Origin: Phil1 sp964546125
Lineage (GTDB): Bacteria > Bacillota > Clostridia > Christensenellales > CAG-138
Length of the DNA: 7,893 bases
Reading direction: 5' to 3'
Assembly (NCBI GenBank): GCA_964546125.1
Contig: CAZJIS010000069.1
Span: forward strand, 1-7,893
The translations under genes were made by a program, and so were the position numbers. Of this stretch, positions 6,206 to 7,893 are shown piece after piece. Each line of letters opens with the position of its first letter. The stretch's first letter is position 1. The notes under the pieces were generated by a model. It saw only the letters and a list, made by a program, of their open reading frames with translations, did no database searches and was not told where the DNA came from.

Positions 6206-7828
6206 AGTCGCAAAGCTGCGCACGGATATGAGCTACACGCCCGCGCGGCCCGAGTTTGCACCGGCCATGGGCGGCTACAACCGCGCCGAGGTCAACAAGT
6301 ACATCGACGAGCAGACCGCGAATGCCGAGGCGATGAGGCGCGTCTTTTATGAAAAGACGCAGGAGCTGCGTGATGAACTTGACCTTTTGAGCGAAGAGAA
6401 CAGGCGCCTGCGCATCGCGATGGACAAAATCGCGCCGCTGTCCGCCTTGCCCGCCCCCGAGGGGGAAAGCGGGCCGGAGGATAACCGCAAGCTTGTCGAA
6501 CAGGTTGCGGGCATTTTGAAAGCGCGGCACGAGGCGGAACTCGCCGCGCGCGATGAGCGCGCCAGGGCGGCAGCGCGCGCCCTGGAGGAGGCGCGNNNNN
6601 NNNNNNNNNNNNNNNNNNNNNNNNNNNNNNNNNNNNNNNNNNNNNNNNNNNNNNNNNNNNNNNNNNNNNNNNNNNNNNNNNNNNNNNNNNNNNNNAAAGC
6701 GCGCACGCCGCGCTGCTTGCCGCCATGGAGGCGGACATTGCCGCGCTGCACGACGCGCTCATGGAAAAAGACGCGAAAATTAAGGCGCTTTATGAAGCGC
6801 GGGAAAATGCCGACGCTGAGCGGGAAGAGGCGCTCAACGTCCTGCAAAGCGCGCACGCCGTGGCGATGCTCGAAAAAGAAGCCGAGCTTGCGGAGCTTTG
6901 CGAAGCGCACGCCGCCGTGCTGGCCGAACGGGAAGCAAAGCTCGCCGAGTTTCACGAGGTCCACCGGGCGGCGATCGCCCAACGCGACGCCCTGCTCGAC
7001 GGCACGCGCCGGCAGCAGGAAGAGGCGCTTCTTGAAGCACGCGAAGCGCATGCCCGCGCTTTGGCGCAAAAGGAAGCGGAGCTTGCGGAGCTGCGCGGCA
7101 CGCACGCTGCGGAAATCGCCCAAAGAAACGCGGAGATCGACGCGCTCGGCCGCGCGCGCGGCCCGGCGCTCGCGCAAATGGAAGCGGAAATCGCCGATGC
7201 GCGGCGTGTGAACACGCTCTTACTCTCGGGCAAAGATACGCAGATCGAGGCGCTCACCCACGATTTGAACGACATGCGCGAGAAGCTTGGCGGCTACACG
7301 CTCGCGCTTGCCGGCAGCGATTCGCGCGCGGCGGAACTCGCCACGGCCCTTGGCGCCAAGCGGGAGGAAGTCCGTTCCCTTGCGGAGATCGTTGAGAAGA
7401 AAAACGCCGTAATTGCCGCGTTCAATTCGGAGCTTTCGGATATGCGCGGCGACATGTGCGAAACGCGCGCGGCGGCGGAGCGGGCGAGGGAGCGCATCAG
7501 CGTGCTTGAGGCGGAGCTTGCGGCGCGCAACAGCGCCCCTGGGCCGGAGGCGTTCGCGCGCAAGGAAAGCGAGATCGAGGCGCTTAATGATAAGCTCTTG
7601 CGCAGGGAAAACGAAATGAAGCGGCGCGAGGAGGAGAACGAACGCCTGAACGCCGCGTTTGCGCAGCGGGAAGCGGAGCTCAATAAACTTCGCGAGGCGA
7701 TCGACGACATCATGCGCATCAAGGAGCGGCTCGAGGCTCCCGCCGCCGAGGAAAAGTCCGAAGCCGCGGGGCGCGAGCGGGAAGCCTGCCGCATCATCGT
7801 GCCAAACTTCAGCAACACCACGCGCTGA
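6186..7828 (+). CDS. DivIVA-like N-terminus followed by a long repeat-containing coiled coil; gene interrupted by an assembly gap
   Basis: The visible part before the gap is 136 residues (6186-6595); after it an open frame runs from 6696 to the stop, adding 376. Residues 22-80 resemble the DivIVA membrane-curvature domain: EFAPAMGGYNRAEVNKYID (23-41) matches the F-x-GY-xx-EV-x-x-fl pattern and is followed by a heptad helix. Next comes a Pro/Glu linker (about 83-100), then Ala/Glu/Arg-rich coiled coil to near the C-terminus, with 18-residue repeats. It ends in a basic, non-helical tail CRIIVPNFSNTTR. No signal peptide or membrane helix is seen, so it is probably a cytoplasmic scaffold. The frame differs across the 100 Ns, which is expected if the gap length is a placeholder; both sides have the same composition and repeat style, so one gene is the simplest reading. 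Two genes, or a misjoin, cannot be excluded. It is the last gene before the terminator. A specific partner cannot be read from the sequence. Confidence 0.78.
6525..7261 (+). repeat. Degenerate tandem 18-residue (54-nt) coding repeat, spanning the assembly gap
   Basis: Units follow roughly A-H-A-x-x-[LI]-A-x-[RK]-[EDN]-A-E-[LI]-x-x-L-x-x. Full units start at 6701, 6797, 6851, 6905, 6959, 7046, 7100, 7154 and 7208. Examples are AHAVAMLEKEAELAELCE (6851), AHAAVLAEREAKLAEFHE (6905) and AHARALAQKEAELAELRG (7046). A shortened 14-residue unit lies at 6755-6796 and an 11-residue spacer at 7013-7045. One unit before the gap (6525-6578, RHEAELAARDERARAAAR) fits more loosely. The last units (7154, 7208) are more diverged. 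Similarity is clearer in protein than in DNA, although a 15-base match (6696-6710 and 6846-6860) persists. Confidence 0.75.
6596..6695. other. Assembly gap of 100 N
   Basis: Exactly 100 Ns, a common placeholder for a gap of unknown size. It lies inside the repeat-bearing coiled-coil gene and the reading frame is not kept across it at this length. If the two sides are one gene, the true missing length must be 3n+2 bases. Confidence 0.97.
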
Positions 7829-7848
7829 ACTTGAACCGAGCGCCTTCC

Positions 7849-7881
7849 CGCCCGGCGGCCCTTTGACCGCCGGGCGTTTTT
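7849..7881 (+). terminator. Rho-independent terminator of the tad operon
   Basis: CGCCCGGCGG (7849-7858) pairs perfectly with CCGCCGGGCG (7867-7876) around an 8-nt loop CCCTTTGA. TTTTT follows at 7877-7881. It starts 20 nt after the stop codon of the coiled-coil gene. A second T run closes the window. Confidence 0.93.
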
Positions 7882-7893
7882 ACGCGCGTTTTT

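Noticed and set aside
5422..6261. 279-codon minus-strand open frame opposite tadC and the DUF192 gene
   Set aside because: No domain is recognisable, and the + strand genes fully explain the sequence.
6150..7211. A frame continuing unchanged through the 100 Ns, giving an Arg/Lys/Ser-rich C-terminus
   Set aside because: That product after the gap is a shadow: it depends on the gap being exactly 100 bases, and its composition switches abruptly, whereas the other frame keeps the coiled-coil repeat.
6525..7261. CRISPR-like array or DNA-level satellite
   Set aside because: The periodicity is in protein sequence, DNA copies are strongly diverged, there are no spacers, and the frame is open throughout.
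6725..7828. Separate gene starting at the internal ATG 6725
   Set aside because: The same frame is open back to the gap edge at 6696 and already encodes repeat sequence (SAHAALLAAM). No ribosome binding site precedes this ATG, so it is most likely the 3' part of the gene that starts at 6186.

Overview
The window carries a compact Tad/Flp-type (tight adherence, type IVc) pilus locus, all on the + strand. It is GC-rich, tightly packed, uses strong Shine-Dalgarno sites (AGGAGG-like) and has translationally coupled stops and starts. The inner-membrane and cytoplasmic parts of a Tad machine are present, but no outer-membrane secretin (CpaC/RcpA) or TadD lies between or after them. With the DivIVA-like protein at the end, this points to a Gram-positive-type (monoderm) bacterium, most plausibly a high-GC uncultured Clostridia-like Firmicute. 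That taxonomic guess is inference from gene content and style. The 100-N gap suggests a draft or metagenome assembly.

Layout: (1) 16-156, a 46-residue prepilin-like peptide. (2) 157-264, a spacer holding a strong GC hairpin (190-240) with only three T after it, probably a leaky terminator or 3'-end stabiliser separating the small pilin from the rest. (3) 265-681, a TadE-like minor pseudopilin. (4) 681-1466, CpaB/RcpC with a SAF domain. (5) 1468-2592, CpaE/TadZ, a degenerate receiver fused to a ParA/MinD-like ATPase. (6) 2589-3944, CpaF/TadA, the secretion ATPase. (7) 3954-4883 and 4900-5829, TadB and TadC, the paired inner-membrane platform proteins. (8) 5840-6205, a DUF192 protein. (9) 6186-7828, a DivIVA-like N-terminus followed by a long coiled coil with 18-residue repeats, interrupted by 100 Ns. 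(10) 7849-7881, a textbook intrinsic terminator.

From 265 to 7828 the gaps between genes are at most 16 nt and several genes overlap, so this is very probably one transcription unit ending at the terminator. TadA would power assembly, TadB/TadC form the membrane platform, TadZ position the complex, CpaB act at the cell surface, and the two prepilin-like proteins supply pilus subunits. The prepilin peptidase (TadV/CpaA) that must process them is not in the window.

The least ordinary part is the 3' end: a DUF192 protein and a DivIVA-like coiled-coil protein coupled to the Tad genes. My main hypothesis is that the DivIVA-like protein is a dedicated positioning scaffold for the MinD-like TadZ. 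The coiled coil contains a degenerate 18-residue (54-nt) repeat with a five-turn periodicity, and the assembly gap falls inside it, so the true length of that protein is unknown.
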